Assembly: GCF_016650635.1 (NCBI RefSeq)
Contig: NZ_JAEKFI010000003.1
Coordinates: 62,001-126,000 of the forward strand
Length of the DNA: 64,000 nucleotides
Reading direction: 5' to 3'
DNA from: Pseudomonas sp. TH43
Lineage (GTDB): Bacteria > Pseudomonadota > Gammaproteobacteria > Pseudomonadales > Pseudomonadaceae
Below, piece after piece: positions 62,801 through 64,000 of this stretch. Positions within the stretch are counted from its first letter, which is position 1; every line of letters starts with the position of its first letter. The notes under the pieces are model-generated. The model was given only the letters and a program-made list of their open reading frames with translations, was not told the DNA's origin and ran no database searches. Made by a program: the position numbers and the translations under genes.

Positions 62801-64000
62801 ACACCGCGAGCAAGGCCACCAGCATGTCGAGCGAGCGCTCGAGTGCGACACCGATCAGCATTTCCGGACCGGCACCCGCCGCGATCAAATGATGCGCCAA
62901 CTGGTTGGCACGGCGCTCGAGTTGCGCATAGCTCAACTGCTCGTCGGCACATTCGGCGGCGATCGCCTCAGGGCGTTGCGCGGCAATCATCGCCGGTAAC
63001 AGCTCGCGCCGGTGCACCGCCGCCGGTTCTGCGCCCCACTGCTGCAAGGCCTGCCATTGTGGCGCAGCCAGACGTTGCAGATTGCCCAGACGCTCGGTCG
63101 GCTGCTGCATCATGCTCTGCAGCAACACTTCCATGGTCTGACGGATCCGCTCGACCGCTTCGACACTGAAGCGATCACGCAGGAACAGGTACTCAATGGA
63201 GAACTCTTCGCCCAGATGCACCGCCAGGTCCATCGGGAAGTTGGTCACGTCATGGCTGGCCGAGGTGCCGAAGCGCAAGCCGCCCGGAGCCTGTTCCAGA
63301 CGCTGGTCAATCGGGTAGTTCTCGAACACGATGATGCTGTCGAACAAGGCTTGCCCGCCCTGCCCCGACCAGCGCTGAATGTCCGCCAGCGGTGCGTGAG
63401 CATGTTCACGCAGGTCGAGGTTATAAGCCTGCAGACTGCTCAGCCAGGCGTTCAGCGGCTGTGCCGGATCGAGGGTCTGGATCACCGGCAAGGTATTGAT
63501 GAACAGGCCCAGCATGCTGCCGGCATTCGGCAAGCCTTCCGGGCGTCCGGCCACGGTGGCACCAAACGCCACGCTGTGCTGCCCGGTGTAGCGCTGCAAC
63601 AAGAGCAACCATGCGCCTTGAATCAGCGTGTTGGCGGTGATGCCCTGCGCTCGGCAATGCTGCTGCAACAAAGCGGTCTGCTGTGCATCCCAACGGGTGT
63701 ACAACGCCTGGTGACCGTGCTCGGCGGACTCGTGACGCGGGTGCATCGCCTGGCTCAACGCGGTCGGTTCGACCAGCGTCTGCAAATGGCCGCGCCAGAA
63801 CTGCTCCAGTTGCGCCGAATCCTGCTGCTGCAACCACGCGATAAAGTCGCGATAACGACCGCTCTCGCCTTCAACCTGACCGGTTGCGTAATGCTGCAGC
63901 ACCTCGCCGAACAACTGCGAACTGCTCCAGCCGTCCATCAGGATGTGGTGGCTGGTCCAGATCAATTGGTACTTGTCCGCACCCAGACGAATCAGGCGCG
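59898..64000 (-). CDS. Pyoverdine-type NRPS, C-terminal C-A-T-E module (cut by window edge)
   Basis: The frame is open to the right edge, so the N-terminal part is missing. Visible in order are the condensation domain (active site SHHILMDGWS, near 63940), an adenylation domain (AYLIYTSGSTGLPKG, NGYGPTETVV, GRADHQVKIRGFRIE), a carrier with FELGGDSILSLQ (the GGDSI form that precedes epimerisation domains), and an epimerisation domain (VVHHLVIDAVSWR, EGHGRE, FNYLGQFDQ). It ends there without a thioesterase, so it adds a D-residue internal to the peptide and hands on to another synthetase. A hand alignment of the specificity pocket gives D, G, E, C, C, G, G, V, T; the Glu at the third position suggests a basic substrate (Lys or Orn type). 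Likely PvdI/PvdJ family. Confidence 0.92.
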   Translation of the reverse strand, partial: RLIRLGADKYQLIWTSHHILMDGWSSSQLFGEVLQHYATGQVEGESGRYRDFIAWLQQQDSAQLEQFWRGHLQTLVEPTALSQAMHPRHESAEHGHQALYTRWDAQQTALLQQHCRAQGITANTLIQGAWLLLLQRYTGQHSVAFGATVAGRPEGLPNAGSMLGLFINTLPVIQTLDPAQPLNAWLSSLQAYNLDLREHAHAPLADIQRWSGQGGQALFDSIIVFENYPIDQRLEQAPGGLRFGTSASHDVTNFPMDLAVHLGEEFSIEYLFLRDRFSVEAVERIRQTMEVLLQSMMQQPTERLGNLQRLAAPQWQALQQWGAEPAAVHRRELLPAMIAAQRPEAIAAECADEQLSYAQLERRANQLAHHLIAAGAGPEMLIGVALERSLDMLVALLAVFKSGAAYVPLDIDYPIDRLAFMIEDSGMRQMISRGAASQRLPLPANLPLLDLDHFDGNQYPHTAPRVQTCDDSLAYLIYTSGSTGLPKGVAVTHGPLSMHCQAIRELYEMDASTRELHFMSFAFDGAHERWLTTLAFGGTLVLRDHELWTPEQTSHALLSRSIDIACFPPAYLKQVAEYVEASGMAVPKVRIYCLGGDAVPEQTLAQVRRVLQPQFITNGYGPTETVVTPMLWKAPNDEACAAAYAPIGRVVGQRSLWVLDDDLNPLPQDLSGQLYIGGYGVARGYHGRAAITAERFVPDPFGAPGGRLYRSGDLVRLRHDGILDYVGRADHQVKIRGFRIELGEIEACLRAQDGVTDAVVIARDGVSGKQLIGYVVSADDNAGDRLKTLLRAQLPEYMVPLQIIGLARLPISPNGKLDRKALPEPEFCADQYQAPRNEQERWLAEIWADVLQVEQVGISDNFFELGGDSILSLQVISRARNHAQLNLEIKLRDLMRFQTIGNLFDQQAVAHSSQTADSSHVAQAGAFGLLPIQEWFFAEDMSEPQHFNQAMMLRSRQALDAPALEQTLRLMLEQHDSLRLRFYQDQGRWLQHYQTLPDSLRIAERNPLLWQREISDIEQLDALVNQAQRSLNLLDGPLMRGLLVNLPDGEVRLLLVVHHLVIDAVSWRVFLQDLQLAYEAFSQGREPQLAQRTSSYRAWADGLAAQVPALAEQELDYWLAQLDQPGKDLPCDNPRGKNLVRFREETFMGLDATRTGQLLKQAPAVYGTQINDLLLTALGRVLCRWSEAESVLVQLEGHGREDLVEGLDLSRTLGWFTTMFPVRLAPLTEQDFGASILAVREQLAAVPQKGVGYGALRYMADASVQQRLAALPQARLTFNYLGQFDQTFDEQAMLMPADEHIGDVYSLDANLGNWLEIVGQVFDGKLSMRCMYSTRRFRPSTIETLMQQYQAELEALVEHCLQQSAR

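Overview
The window is a chromosomal segment of a fluorescent Pseudomonas, most likely of the P. fluorescens group. The evidence is the gltX / emrAB-type pump / uvrB / aminotransferase order known from Pseudomonas, Glu and Ala tRNA genes beside gltX, REP-type palindromes in many intergenic gaps, and a large pyoverdine island. The two window edges cut a GGDEF-EAL gene (left) and a nonribosomal peptide synthetase gene (right).

Positions 1-37,500 are mostly core genome. They hold a cyclic-di-GMP enzyme; an HscC/J-domain chaperone pair with a DUF1266 gene; ibpA with a sigma32-type promoter and a likely ROSE thermometer; dusC; a thioesterase; a hydrolase next to a TetR regulator with a perfect palindromic operator; a duplicated tRNA-Glu/tRNA-Ala cluster behind gltX; an EmrAB-type pump; uvrB; an aromatic/aspartate-type aminotransferase; tRNA-Asn; a purine permease; a BrnT/BrnA toxin-antitoxin pair; an arylamine N-acetyltransferase; exonuclease III; a GNAT enzyme; an MscS channel with a cyclic-nucleotide-binding domain; pirin; DkgB; a BvgS/EvgS-like phosphorelay preceded by two degenerate receiver proteins; and mgtC/mgtA.

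Positions 38,000-54,900 are a pyoverdine maturation, export and uptake island: pvdA, an FpvI-like sigma factor, pvdRT-opmQ, pvdP, pvdMNO, pvdE and fpvA. Five exact TAAAT-N16-CGT boxes (the PvdS 'iron starvation' promoter) precede pvdA, pvdR, pvdP, pvdM and pvdE. Fur-like sites lie before fpvI and fpvA. PvdA makes hydroxyornithine, PvdE exports the ferribactin precursor to the periplasm, PvdN/O/P/M mature it there, PvdRT-OpmQ secretes it and FpvA takes it back up.

Positions 55,000-58,800 are the most unusual part. A colicin-E9/pyocin-S-type HNH nuclease bacteriocin sits between the pyoverdine receptor gene and a pyoverdine synthetase gene. It is followed by four tandem immunity genes separated partly by REP palindromes. 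Directly before the third immunity gene I find the decayed C-terminal end of a second, different HNH nuclease toxin, with an in-frame stop but with its HH and HxxxH signatures still readable. The locus looks like an archive of past toxin/immunity exchanges. A LexA-like CTGT-N8-ACAG site lies upstream of the toxin.

Positions 58,887-64,000 hold an HSL-type esterase and the 3' part of an NRPS (C-A-T-E) that ends in an epimerisation domain without a thioesterase. All functional calls are by eye from motifs and remembered family sequences; no database search was possible.
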